Of a DNA stretch of 64,000 nt, positions 28,158-37,274 are shown piece by piece (positions within the stretch are counted from its first letter, which is position 1; every line of letters begins with the position of its first letter). The notes below the pieces were generated by a model. That model saw only the letters and a program-made list of their open reading frames with translations, made no database searches and was not told where the DNA came from. The translations under genes and the position numbers were made by a program. The stretch comes from Phycisphaeraceae bacterium (lineage in GTDB: Bacteria; Planctomycetota; Phycisphaerae; Phycisphaerales; Phycisphaeraceae), in NCBI GenBank assembly GCA_002716625.1, contig PBAS01000017.1:62001-126000 (forward strand), in the 5' to 3' direction.

Positions 28158-29125
28158 AACCTTTAACGTCCCCCCCACCGAAGACTGTCTCTGTTGTGAT
28201 GCCGTGCTATAACGGTATGCCATATCTGGCTAAGGCACTGGAGACTGCGGTACACCAGACCCATCGGGCCATTGAAATCATTGTGGTGGATGACGGTTCA
28301 ACGGATCGCAGTGATCTGTGTGTTCAAGAATATGCCCGGGCTCATCCTGATGCAGGAATAAAGTTGATCCAGCAGGAAAACCAGGGTGAGCCAGCTGCAC
28401 GTAATGCGGGAATTGCAGTGTCCACTGGTCATTGGGTTGCTAGTCTTGACACGGATGATTGGTGGGAACCTAAAAAGCTAGAGAAGCAACTGGCAGTTGC
28501 AGGTCGTTCGGGAGCCAGTTGTGTCCTCGTTCATACGGGCATCATCCGCCATTTCCCCGACGGTCGATACGAAGTGGCGGATTCATCGGGCCCATCCCGC
28601 CGCGTTGGCTGGTGTACTGAGGCACTTCTAGAACCAGCTCATATTAGCCATCCTTCGATTATGGTTCGTCGCGATATCTTGGACCAGATCAAAAGCTACG
28701 ACGAAACATTCAAGCAGGCGTGCGATATTGATCTGTACTTCCGCCTTAGCGTAATGGGGACATTTGCGTTCGTTGAAGAACCCATGGTTCATTACCGTTA
28801 CCACGTAGCGCAAATGAGTGAAGACAGGTTTGATCAAATCCAGTATCACTTTCGAGCAATTAATAAATTCATAAAACACCATCCACAGCAGGTCGACAAA
28901 ATCGGAATTCGCCAGTTTCATGATGCAATGGCTGAGTTGACGGTTGTCAAACTAGAAAGTTATTACTGGCGCCGGCGATTAGCCGATTTTCGCAAACTGC
29001 TGGCGTACGCCAATCAGCACGGGTTAGACAATCCGCAGATTGATGTTTGGCGCAAGCGTGGACGATGGCCGAACTGGTCAATTTATATCAAAGACTGTTT
29101 ATGCAAGAGGAGCCACTGTTTGTGA
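28154..29125 (+). CDS. Family 2 glycosyltransferase
   Basis: A GT2 enzyme with V-V-M-P-C-Y-N-G at the start, V-V-D-D-G-S-T-D, and a D-T-D-D DxD-type motif. The frame is open further upstream, but I chose the ATG at 28154, which overlaps the methyltransferase stop as ATGA and matches the way the next genes are joined. The product has 323 residues. The C-terminal tail Y-Y-W-R-R-R ... P-N-W-S-I-Y-I-K-D is shared with the GT2 genes at 24779 and 30057. Donor and acceptor are unknown. Confidence 0.87.
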   Translation: MKPLTSPPPKTVSVVMPCYNGMPYLAKALETAVHQTHRAIEIIVVDDGSTDRSDLCVQEYARAHPDAGIKLIQQENQGEPAARNAGIAVSTGHWVASLDTDDWWEPKKLEKQLAVAGRSGASCVLVHTGIIRHFPDGRYEVADSSGPSRRVGWCTEALLEPAHISHPSIMVRRDILDQIKSYDETFKQACDIDLYFRLSVMGTFAFVEEPMVHYRYHVAQMSEDRFDQIQYHFRAINKFIKHHPQQVDKIGIRQFHDAMAELTVVKLESYYWRRRLADFRKLLAYANQHGLDNPQIDVWRKRGRWPNWSIYIKDCLCKRSHCL

Positions 29126-30060
29126 CAGATCTAACCGTGGCTATCTGTACATACCGGCGACCAGAGTTGTTGCGCACCACGCTCATGTCTTTGGCCAGTT
29201 GTGATCCAATTAAAGCCAGTTGGGATCTTTTACTGGTTGATAACGGGTGCAGCGATGAGATTAATCAGATCAGCCGCCTCTTTGAAAGCCAGCTTCCCAT
29301 TCGTTATGTGCAGGAACTTCAGTTGGGTATTAGTCATGCACGCAACTGCGCAGTACGTCAGGCAGCTGCCCCCATTGTTTTGTTCTCCGATGATGATGTG
29401 ATATTTGAGGCCACATGGCTTAGTCGGATGTGGACAGCAATTATAGATCATCCCCAGTGCGCATTTTGGGGGGGACGTGTGGTTGCCGATTGGCCGATTC
29501 CCACGCCGTCTTGGTATGACCCACAGCGTTGTCCCATGCTGGGCGATGCCGTTGTCCGGTACGACTGCGGTCAAGAATCCCGTGATTGGGATGCAGCAGA
29601 GGATCCCCCCTTTTATACAGCCAACCTGGCGTTGCGGGTCGAGGCGGTCGCCATGGCAGGTTTTTTCGATCCAATACTTGGGTACCATGGTCGAGTACCA
29701 TTCGGCGGCGAAGACAGTCTAATGGTCAAGTCAATTTCGGATGCTGGAGGAAAAGGATGGTATGCAGCTGATGCTGTGGTTCATCACCCTGTTCCGCCTC
29801 ATCGAACATCACGCTGTTATGCAAGGCAATTTGCTTGGCGGCAGGGATGCGTAAGTGTGCTGATGGCGCGACGCGACGCTGGCCGTATTCCGCTTTGGCT
29901 CTATCGCCTATCAGTAATAAAAACGTTGACGTCTATCGGGACCTGGTTTTTGGGGGCGGTTTGCATGAACCAGTCTATCGCCTTTGCCGGGCAGGTGATG
30001 ACAATATTTAATCTATCAAAATGCTGGCACTGTGTGTGTCCAATGGCAACCAAGAGATGA
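29122..30060 (+). CDS. Family 2 glycosyltransferase (GTG start)
   Basis: A 312-residue GT2 enzyme beginning with V-A-I-C-T-Y-R-R-P-E-L-L. The DxD-type motif is F-S-D-D-D-V and the acceptor-site motif is F-G-G-E-D. I chose the GTG at 29122, which overlaps the previous stop as GTGA and has an AGGAG ribosome binding site (29108-29112) 9 nt upstream; upstream ATG codons would lie inside the neighbour without such a site. Its closest relative in the window is the GT2 at 25750. Part of the translationally coupled plus-strand arm. Confidence 0.86.
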   Translation: MTDLTVAICTYRRPELLRTTLMSLASCDPIKASWDLLLVDNGCSDEINQISRLFESQLPIRYVQELQLGISHARNCAVRQAAAPIVLFSDDDVIFEATWLSRMWTAIIDHPQCAFWGGRVVADWPIPTPSWYDPQRCPMLGDAVVRYDCGQESRDWDAAEDPPFYTANLALRVEAVAMAGFFDPILGYHGRVPFGGEDSLMVKSISDAGGKGWYAADAVVHHPVPPHRTSRCYARQFAWRQGCVSVLMARRDAGRIPLWLYRLSVIKTLTSIGTWFLGAVCMNQSIAFAGQVMTIFNLSKCWHCVCPMATKR

Positions 30061-31091
30061 GTCAGACCACCAGCCTATCGCCAACGCCTGATGTCGCGGT
30101 TGTAGTTACAACTTACAATCGTTCGCAGTTTCTTTCTGAAACCATTGAGTCGGTAATTAATCAGAAATTTGACGGTCGAACCGAATTGGTGATTGTGGAC
30201 GATGGGTCAACGGACAATACTGCCGACCTTGCAGACCTCTATTGCCGCCGATTTTCAGACCCTCTTGGGGACCTGTTGATTAGATATGTCTTTCAGGATA
30301 ACCAAGGTTTGGCCGTGGCGCGTAACACGGGTGTGTTTAAAACCAACGCCCCTTTGATCGCCTTCGTTGATGACGATGATTTAGTTGAGCCGACAAAAAC
30401 GCAGGCTCAGGTTGATGCGTTTCATCAGGATCCCCAGGTTGGTTTGGTGCATACATCCTTCCGATATGTGGACTATCAGGGACGTCTTAATCTGGGCGAT
30501 CGATCACAGCCGCAGCGTGTAGACAATCCCTGTGTTGGATCGTGCGTGAATGTATTGTTAAATGAGTTGCTGGTCATTTCATCCACCGTGATGGTACGCC
30601 GCCAAATACTAATGCAGGCAGCGGCTCTTGAACCGCACGGTCTTCCTTATGATCCGAAGTGGGTTCGTTCTCAGGATTACGATATGGCACTGCGTATGGC
30701 TCGGATCAGTAAGTTTGCGTATGTCGCTACCCCCCAGCTTCGCTACCGCCTGCATGACAGCAATATTGCGATGTCCAAAGGTAATATCAAAACCGCCTAC
30801 GAGTATCACTGCCGGGTTCAAATTGACTTTGTACGCCGCTATGGGCACGAGTTTGGCATTGACGAAAACGAGGTGAAGCAGCGTGCGGCAACATTCTTAC
30901 TGCAGCGGGCAAATTCATGTTTTTGGCGCCGGCGGTTCACCACGGCTCTTGAAATCTGCGATCTTGCAGATGAAATGGAAATAGGCCACGAGGCATTTCA
31001 AGCTGTTCGTGCCAAGGCATCACGGCCAGTATGGATTTATAAGGCCAAGGATTATATCGACCAAATCCTTGGTCGGGACACCTATCCATGA
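30057..31091 (+). CDS. Family 2 glycosyltransferase
   Basis: A GT2 enzyme of 344 residues from the ATG at 30057, which overlaps the preceding stop as ATGA. It has V-V-V-T-T-Y-N-R, V-D-D-G-S-T-D-N-T and F-V-D-D-D-D (metal binding). The C-terminal part F-W-R-R-R-F ... R-P-V-W-I-Y-K-A-K-D matches the tails of the GT2 genes at 24779 and 28154. The following gene again starts inside this stop codon. Role: addition of one sugar in a surface glycan, donor unknown. Confidence 0.87.
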   Translation: MSQTTSLSPTPDVAVVVTTYNRSQFLSETIESVINQKFDGRTELVIVDDGSTDNTADLADLYCRRFSDPLGDLLIRYVFQDNQGLAVARNTGVFKTNAPLIAFVDDDDLVEPTKTQAQVDAFHQDPQVGLVHTSFRYVDYQGRLNLGDRSQPQRVDNPCVGSCVNVLLNELLVISSTVMVRRQILMQAAALEPHGLPYDPKWVRSQDYDMALRMARISKFAYVATPQLRYRLHDSNIAMSKGNIKTAYEYHCRVQIDFVRRYGHEFGIDENEVKQRAATFLLQRANSCFWRRRFTTALEICDLADEMEIGHEAFQAVRAKASRPVWIYKAKDYIDQILGRDTYP

Positions 31092-32257
31092 CCACCTCCG
31101 AAACTTCCTCAGGTATATCATCGGGAATAGGGGGCAAGAGATTTCAAGGGCGAGTTCTTTATGTGGCACGCGCGCCATTTTTTAGCGGTGCCGAACAAGC
31201 ACTGCTTTCAATGTTACGTCATTTGGACCGCGATCAAGTGACACCCGAACTGGTGGTTGGTCATGAGACCGAGCTTGTTGACAGGGCGCAGAAACTGGAC
31301 ATTCCGGTTCATCTCATCAAGCTTGTTAATAGGACGGCAACTTCCGTCTTCAGGTGGCGACGATCGCTTCGCCAGATGCATCAGCGTGTCATGGCGTTTG
31401 ATCCCGATGTGATCCATGTAAATGATGTCCCCAGTGCTGCCGCTGCAAGTGTCACAGGGGCCAAGTATGGCATTGGACGTGTGGTTCACGTACGTTGGGG
31501 CATGACCGCAGTTGAAGCGGGTTGGTTCGTGCGCAGAGGATCGGAGTCTTTAATTTGCATCAGTCGGTGGATTCGCGATAGGCTTGGCAATCCAAGCCGC
31601 ACGCCGCTTGCCGACACGAAGATAGAACTATTGGCTGATGCGGTTGACTGGCCTTTGCAGGGTGAGCCCCAACGGTCTTCTCTAACACTTTCGGAGCCAA
31701 CAATCGGATTTGCCGGCCAGATCATTCCGGACAAAGGGCTTGATCTTATCATCGAGGCCATGGCTAGGATGTCACCGTCTATGCGGCCGAAACTATTAAT
31801 TGCTGGTCAAGATACACAGAATGATGGCAAGTACAGGGAAAAATTAATACAGACTGTCAAACATTACGGGTTAAGTGATCGAATTCGATGGCTTGGGTTT
31901 CTAGACGACATGACGCAGTTGTATGAGCAGGTTACTGCTATGGTTTGCCCCTCACGGCGTGAACCGCTTGGTTTGGTGCCATTGGAGGCTGCGGGATTTT
32001 CCATTCCAACCTTAGCTAATCGTGTTGGTGGATTAGCTGAAACAATTCAAGACAATAAAACCGGCTGGTTGATTGAACCGACTACAGATGCTTGGGCTCA
32101 AGCTTTGGAAGAAATTCACAACCAAAAAAAGGTTGATCAGTTCGGGCATTCTGCTGGTGAGTGGACAAGGAAATTTTTCTCGCCATTAAATTACCAAGAC
32201 CGCTTAATGGCAATATATAAACAATGTCAGATCCAGAGGGTTGGCTGTGACAGGTGA
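31088..32257 (+). CDS. GT4-type glycosyltransferase
   Basis: A GT-B fold glycosyltransferase of 389 residues. The N-terminal domain has the R-A-P-F-F-S-G-A-E-Q loop, and the C-terminal domain has I-G-F-A-G-Q-I-I-P-D-K-G, R-I-R-W-L-G-F-L-D-D and C-P-S-R-R-E-P-L-G-L-V-P-L-E-A, the nucleotide-sugar binding signature of GT4. The start overlaps the previous stop (ATGA at 31088). It belongs to the plus-strand coupled arm. Confidence 0.87.
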   Translation: MTTSETSSGISSGIGGKRFQGRVLYVARAPFFSGAEQALLSMLRHLDRDQVTPELVVGHETELVDRAQKLDIPVHLIKLVNRTATSVFRWRRSLRQMHQRVMAFDPDVIHVNDVPSAAAASVTGAKYGIGRVVHVRWGMTAVEAGWFVRRGSESLICISRWIRDRLGNPSRTPLADTKIELLADAVDWPLQGEPQRSSLTLSEPTIGFAGQIIPDKGLDLIIEAMARMSPSMRPKLLIAGQDTQNDGKYREKLIQTVKHYGLSDRIRWLGFLDDMTQLYEQVTAMVCPSRREPLGLVPLEAAGFSIPTLANRVGGLAETIQDNKTGWLIEPTTDAWAQALEEIHNQKKVDQFGHSAGEWTRKFFSPLNYQDRLMAIYKQCQIQRVGCDR

Positions 32258-33464
32258 TAATGCTATCCATGATGTCCTTCTCACTCAGCGGTTTCTGCCG
32301 GAGTACGGCGGGTCAATACGCTGGATGTATGAGTGCTATCGCCGCTGGTCCGGACCGGTCGATGTGATTACTCATAATTACTATGACAATCCTCCGCGAA
32401 CACCGGAATTTTTCGGTCGGCCCCCGCGTCCGGCCAGTGGGGATGACGTGCCCGACATTAATCTACAGGTTGATCGACGTGATATCTTTTTGCATGACTG
32501 GGGCCTTCAAAGTTGGGGCAATATAAAACGATACTGGCAGATGACACGCGCTGTTCGCGAGCGTTTCGGCGATCATGGGCGATTACGTGTCCATTGCACG
32601 CATGTGGTGCCGGAAGTATTCAGCCTAATACCGTTAAAGTGGCAATTCGGCCGGCGCCTGACAATAATCTGTTATGCACACGGAGAGGAGATCAGTGCGT
32701 GTTGTTCCAGTAAACAACTGCGTTTCATGCTTCGGGCTGGCTACCGTCAAGTCGATCTGCTGATTGCCAATAGCCAGAACACGGCAGACATGGCGCGTGA
32801 ACATATCGAGCCTTCCAAGATCCATGTGATCAACCCAGGGGTAGACCTGGCTGAATTTGGCGCCGCAGCTGAGGCAGGTTCCCGTTGGCGGCATGAACAG
32901 GGTTTTGATGACAAGTTGATCGTATTAACCGTGGGCCGGCTTGATCCACGTAAAAATCACATGGCAGTTATCAATGCGGTTGCCGCTATGACTGATCGGT
33001 TTGAAAATCTCTTGTATGTTATAGCTGGCGAAGGTCGGGAAGAAGAGCGTTTGCAAGCTCAAGTTAATGAGCTTGGAATCGCACAGCATGTCAGAATGAT
33101 CGGTCCCTTGCATCAAAAAATGCGTCCGTGCTTGTATGGTGCTTGTGATGTATTTGCAATGCCGGCAATCCGTGATGGGACGGACATTGAAGGTTTTGGG
33201 ATCGTATTTCTCGAAGCCGCCGCTTGTGGAAAACCTGTGGTTGCTGGTTGCGAAGGTGGGCAGGTCGAGGCTGTTGATGATGGGCATACCGGTCTTATTG
33301 TTGATGGCTCTGATTTAGCTGCGGTCAGCAGGGCGTTGGGATCTCTCCTTGCAGACGCTTCTCTGCGTCAGCAACTGGGCCGTCAGGGACAACATAAGGC
33401 CCGGAATCACGACTGGGCTCAAGTTGTTCAGCGTACGACTAAACTGGTCGAAACAGTTAGCTGA
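32247..33464 (+). CDS. GT4-type glycosyltransferase (GTG start)
   Basis: A GT-B glycosyltransferase with the full GT4 C-terminal signature: V-G-R-L-D-P-R-K-N-H, V-R-M-I-G-P-L, and E-G-F-G-I-V-F-L-E-A-A-A-C-G-K-P-V-V-A. The GTG at 32247 is preceded 6 nt upstream by AGAGGG (32235-32240), better than the TTG at 32241 that also fits the frame; no ATG is available. It overlaps the preceding gene by 11 nt. The product has about 405 residues. It is the last gene before an 89-nt gap and the interrupted ligase gene. Confidence 0.86.
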   Translation: MTGDNAIHDVLLTQRFLPEYGGSIRWMYECYRRWSGPVDVITHNYYDNPPRTPEFFGRPPRPASGDDVPDINLQVDRRDIFLHDWGLQSWGNIKRYWQMTRAVRERFGDHGRLRVHCTHVVPEVFSLIPLKWQFGRRLTIICYAHGEEISACCSSKQLRFMLRAGYRQVDLLIANSQNTADMAREHIEPSKIHVINPGVDLAEFGAAAEAGSRWRHEQGFDDKLIVLTVGRLDPRKNHMAVINAVAAMTDRFENLLYVIAGEGREEERLQAQVNELGIAQHVRMIGPLHQKMRPCLYGACDVFAMPAIRDGTDIEGFGIVFLEAAACGKPVVAGCEGGQVEAVDDGHTGLIVDGSDLAAVSRALGSLLADASLRQQLGRQGQHKARNHDWAQVVQRTTKLVETVS

Positions 33465-33553
33465 CGCGCTATCATTCAATTGGCTCTCCGAGAGTCTCTT
33501 CGAAAATATCGGACGTTAATTTAGGCTGTACAGATGCAGGGTCCTATAATTCG

Positions 33554-34891
33554 ATGGAATTCGGCTTTACGCTAACCATATTGGCGACGATTTCCGCAGT
33601 GGCGGTTGGGTTATTTAACCCGATATTCGCGCTTATGGTCTACTATGCCTTTTCGATCTTACGCCCGCAACAGTTGTGGTTTTGGATCACCAACTGGCCT
33701 ATTGAGCGGCTCAGTTTTTGTATTGCTTTGGTGACCATTATCGGCTGGGCGGGAAAAAGTTTCGGCAATTTGGCTGGCTTGCGAGCGATCTGGCTACCAT
33801 TGCTTGGCTTGGGGGGTTATCTTCTGAGTGGCGCTGTCGCCATGCAAATAAGTTTTGTTAGCCAGGAGCGTGCTTGGGACGCTTTATTATTGCAACTCAA
33901 GATTGGCCTGATGGCCTGGATTACAGTCACGTTGATAAAGAATGAAAAGCACCTTCATGTCTTTGCTTATTTAATTGCCGGCACGTTGGGTTATCTAGCC
34001 TGGGTATTCAATAGCGCATACTACTTTGATGGCTGGAATCGGATTTGGCCGATCGGTTTTGGTGGTGTTGATAACAATGGCATTGCCATGATTATGGTGA
34101 TGGGGATCCCGGTCGCCTTTTTCTTGGCGGTTAATACAACCAAGTGGTGGATCAAGGTTGCGCTGTTTTTGGCCGTTGCGTGCGAGGTCCACGCGGTTTT
34201 ATTCAGTTTTTCACGTAGTGCCCAACTGGGTTTGGTGATTGTTACTGCAACGATATTTGTCATTGCTTTGGTCAGGTTGCCACGTAAAGGGCTCACCGTT
34301 GCCATTGCGGTTATCTTTGTAGCATTGGGTCTAAGATTAGCCGGTACGGAGGTGCGTGATCGTTTTAACTCAATTTTCAATGATGCCGCGGACCGGGATG
34401 TTTCTGCTGCAAGTCGATTTGCAACTTGGTCTGCAGCTTGAGGATGCATGAAGGATCATCCGCTCGGTGTGGGTCCACGAAACTTCAATCTAATTAGCGA
34501 CCAGTATGGCTTGGTTCGTAATAAGAGCGTGCACAGCCTTTTTCTTCAGACCGGAGCGGACTACGGGATTCTGGGCATGGTTGGATTGGCGACTTTTTAC
34601 TTTGCCACGATGTTCAAAACATTCAAAATGGCATCCAGTGACACGGCGAGGAGGCTTGTTTGGCCACGATACTACGGTCACATGGTCTGTGTTAGCCTCG
34701 GTGGGTTTTTGGTCTGCAGCATTTTCATTGGGATGGAGTCAATTGAAAGCGGTTATATTATTTCATTGCTAGGTCTTTGTACGGTTATGCATGTGGACCG
34801 TATAGCGCAAAGAAAGCCAATGGGAGAAGCCGCCATTCCGGAACTTGAACAGGTGCCTGTCCCGGATAAAGGCAAGCCTATGTCGGTATGA
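33554..34891 (+). pseudogene. O-antigen ligase/polymerase-like membrane protein, interrupted by in-frame TGA
   Basis: The gene encodes a polytopic Wzy_C/O-antigen-ligase-type protein that would join lipid-linked glycan to an acceptor. It reads as 295 codons, a TGA at 34439-34441, then 150 codons in the same frame without any shift (the downstream ATG is 34448). The break falls inside the family's conserved region: W-S-A-A before the stop and M-K-D-H-P-L-G-V-G-P-R-N-F just after. The N-terminal part resembles the exosortase-associated ligase type. A single TGG-to-TGA or CGA-to-TGA change would explain it. It could be a recent pseudogene, a sequencing error, or readthrough; TGA is used as an ordinary stop elsewhere in the window. 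No SECIS-like claim is made. Confidence 0.8.
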
Positions 34892-35194
34892 ATCAGGCTT
34901 GTTTCTTGTTGGGGGGACAGTTCAATGGCAGGCAAAAAGTTGTAAATTACAGTTTTTCCCAAAGCTCATATCCGCCGCCATCTGTTTGGGCAGATGGTAA
35001 CATGATCCCTATTTGGTGTAGCAGTCTCTCTAGGACTAGATATTGCTGCGGCGTGGTGGGTTTGCAGTTGAATTGGCAACTAGAATGCCGAGCGTTTTGG
35101 TGTTGAATGGTAATTGCCCTGCCGTCATTTTGCCGATGTATGCTAAACGTCGCCCCATTGGCTCGCTTATGGTCTCAAACAGTCATTAATTGCC
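34892..35194. other. 303-nt spacer with no clear gene
   Basis: A frame from 34888 overlaps the ligase stop as ATGA and runs 72 codons, but its product is Cys/Trp-rich, lacks any recognisable feature and has no ribosome binding site, so I do not call it a gene. No tRNA, terminator or repeat is seen. Confidence 0.4.
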
Positions 35195-36325
35195 GTGAAC
35201 GACGACCGTCCCGTGATCGCGCAGGTGTTACACCGGTTATACCTTGCTGGCGCCGAGGTGCTTTCAGCAGATCTGGCTAGAAATCTTGGCGATCGGTTTC
35301 GATTTGTATTCATCTGTTTGGACGCAATTGGTTTGCTCGGTGATCAGTTGATCAAAGAAGGGTTTGAGGTTCTTAATTTAAAACGTCATCCGGGGATTGA
35401 TTGGTCGGTTGCTAGATGCATGGGTGATCTTGTCCGCAGTCAGAAGATTGCTCTTCTTCATGCCCACCAGTACACACCATTTTTTTATGCTGCTGCCGGC
35501 CGAAGGTTGATGCGCACGCCGATCCTGTTTACTGAACACGGTCGGCACTACCCAGATCAACGCAAGATTCAACGGGTGCTCGCGAACAAATTACTTTTGC
35601 GTCGATGTGATCGTGTCATATCAGTCGGGCAGTTTGTTAAACAATCTCTTGTAGATTATGAGGGATTCCCCGCTCGACGTATTGAAACCATTTATAATGG
35701 AGTTGACATCGATCGCTTTGATTGGAAGGGGAACCAGAAATTACGTGGTGCAGCTCGACAGGCACTTGAACTGCCTTCTGATCACCAGGTAGTTCTCCTT
35801 GTGGCACGTTTTCATCCTGTCAAAGACCATCAATTGGCGATTAGGGCCTTCGCCCGAGTGGTGTCCAAGAACAGACGAGCGGTACTTCTTTTGGTTGGTG
35901 ATGGGGATGGACGTGAAGCAATTGAGAACCTGGTTCAGGCCTTGGGCATTAACGACAATGTTCGTTTTCTCGGTTTGCAGTCGGATATCCCCCAGATAAT
36001 GGCTGCGGCCGATGTATTCATGCTCAGTAGTCTCAGTGAAGGGATATCCGTCACCCTATTAGAGGCAATGGCTAGCGGATTACCGGTTGCTGCAACTAAT
36101 GTTGGTGGTAATGGCGAGGTTGTGATGGAAGGTAAAACTGGATTGCTTTCACCTCGAGGTAATTCTGAAATACTCAGCAGAAACCTGATGGCACTGCTTG
36201 GTAACGTGAATATGCGGATGTCCATGGGGCAAGCGGCGCAACAGTGGGTAAGAAAGTGCTTCACACAGGAACAGATGCACAGTCGATATGCCGCGCTGTA
36301 TCAGGAGATGCTGAAAACCATGTGA
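35195..36325 (+). CDS. GT4-type glycosyltransferase (TIGR03088-like)
   Basis: A GT-B glycosyltransferase of 376 residues. The N-terminus V-L-H-R-L-Y-L-A-G-A-E and the T-E-H-G-R-H-Y motif recall the TIGR03088 sugar transferases of exosortase loci. The C-terminal half has I-Y-N-G-V-D, V-A-R-F-H-P-V-K-D, V-R-F-L-G and S-L-S-E-G-I-S-V-T-L-L-E-A-M-A-S-G-L-P-V. The start is a GTG at 35195; no upstream ATG is in frame. It ends 13 nt before the next gene. Confidence 0.85.
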   Translation: MNDDRPVIAQVLHRLYLAGAEVLSADLARNLGDRFRFVFICLDAIGLLGDQLIKEGFEVLNLKRHPGIDWSVARCMGDLVRSQKIALLHAHQYTPFFYAAAGRRLMRTPILFTEHGRHYPDQRKIQRVLANKLLLRRCDRVISVGQFVKQSLVDYEGFPARRIETIYNGVDIDRFDWKGNQKLRGAARQALELPSDHQVVLLVARFHPVKDHQLAIRAFARVVSKNRRAVLLLVGDGDGREAIENLVQALGINDNVRFLGLQSDIPQIMAAADVFMLSSLSEGISVTLLEAMASGLPVAATNVGGNGEVVMEGKTGLLSPRGNSEILSRNLMALLGNVNMRMSMGQAAQQWVRKCFTQEQMHSRYAALYQEMLKTM

Positions 36326-36338
36326 CGGGATAAATACC

Positions 36339-37199
36339 ATGAATCGCTCATTTGTGTTTCTTGGGGTCATGTTTGTGGGGGCATTTTCGTGTGCATCTCA
36401 GTTGATGGATGATCCTCTCTCGCATTTCACCCGGTCATGGCGTGACCATCCAATTTGGCACGACGGCAAAGCAGAAATTGCTGTTTATGAGGCGACACGT
36501 AGCATCTATGGCAAACCCCGGAAATATTCGGCACGACTGTATACCAACAAAGAACACGCCAGTGCGAGGACAAAAACAAAAACACTTGACAATCAAGGCC
36601 GTGCAGTGTTCAAGCAGCATTTGCGTGAAGATGTCGCTACTGACAACTACAAATACCATTTCAGCACAATGTGTTTTGTGGGGATGAACGATCTCAAAAG
36701 CTTAAAAATAGACATGGGTTCACAGGAGGATTGCGGCGCCACCTTTAAGCAATATGTGAACCATGCAGGGACTTGTATCTGGAGTCAATTCAGTTACTTT
36801 CCTGAAGAAGGTCATGTGGCCGGTTCGTATCCATCGCCGGAAAATCTTGTGTTTCAGGATGCCCTAAGCCTGATTCTGCGTGGTTATCCATTTGAAGATC
36901 CGGTTCCTCCTATTGATCTGATGGTTCTTGGTGATCAGACAACAACCCGCCATTCATCTCCGGAACCGATTCCCATGCAACTTTCATATTTGGGCCACGA
37001 TACGTGTGATCTACCTATAGGAAGGATTGGCGCCTATCGTTTACGTCTTGAGGCTGCCGATCATGCAGCCGTTCATGATTACTGGTTTGCCCAGTCAGCC
37101 AGGGCTCCGTGGCTGCATGTGATGGTTAAGTACCGGGGACCTGCCGGACTTGTCTATCAACTTGAGCAATTGGAGCGTCGCTCCTATTGGGGCCGATAG
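36339..37199 (+). CDS. Secreted protein of unknown function
   Basis: A 286-residue protein with an N-terminal signal peptide (hydrophobic core about residues 4-18, possible lipobox-like A-F-S-C18 with a weak -2 residue). The mature part has many aromatic and charged residues, four Cys that could pair, and a block of W-H-D-G-K-A-E-I-A-V-Y-E-A-T-R type. I do not recognise a domain. It lies 13 nt after a glycosyltransferase gene and 75 nt before the PBP4-type carboxypeptidase, so it may be an envelope protein. A DUF-type planctomycete family is possible but not claimed. Confidence 0.7.
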   Translation: MNRSFVFLGVMFVGAFSCASQLMDDPLSHFTRSWRDHPIWHDGKAEIAVYEATRSIYGKPRKYSARLYTNKEHASARTKTKTLDNQGRAVFKQHLREDVATDNYKYHFSTMCFVGMNDLKSLKIDMGSQEDCGATFKQYVNHAGTCIWSQFSYFPEEGHVAGSYPSPENLVFQDALSLILRGYPFEDPVPPIDLMVLGDQTTTRHSSPEPIPMQLSYLGHDTCDLPIGRIGAYRLRLEAADHAAVHDYWFAQSARAPWLHVMVKYRGPAGLVYQLEQLERRSYWGR

Positions 37200-37274
37200 A
37201 AATTTGACCATTGCTTCTGTAGTGATAAGTATGGTTTTTAGCTTCCTTTTCATGGCTTGCAGGGAACAGATCCA

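Noticed and set aside
33554-34891. Frameshift as the cause of the split ligase gene
   Set aside because: Both halves are in the same frame (start-to-start distance 894 nt, divisible by 3), so only a stop codon separates them.
34888-35106. 72-codon frame coupled to the ligase stop by ATGA
   Set aside because: Composition is Cys/Trp-rich and shadow-like, there is no ribosome binding site, and ATGA overlaps occur by chance.
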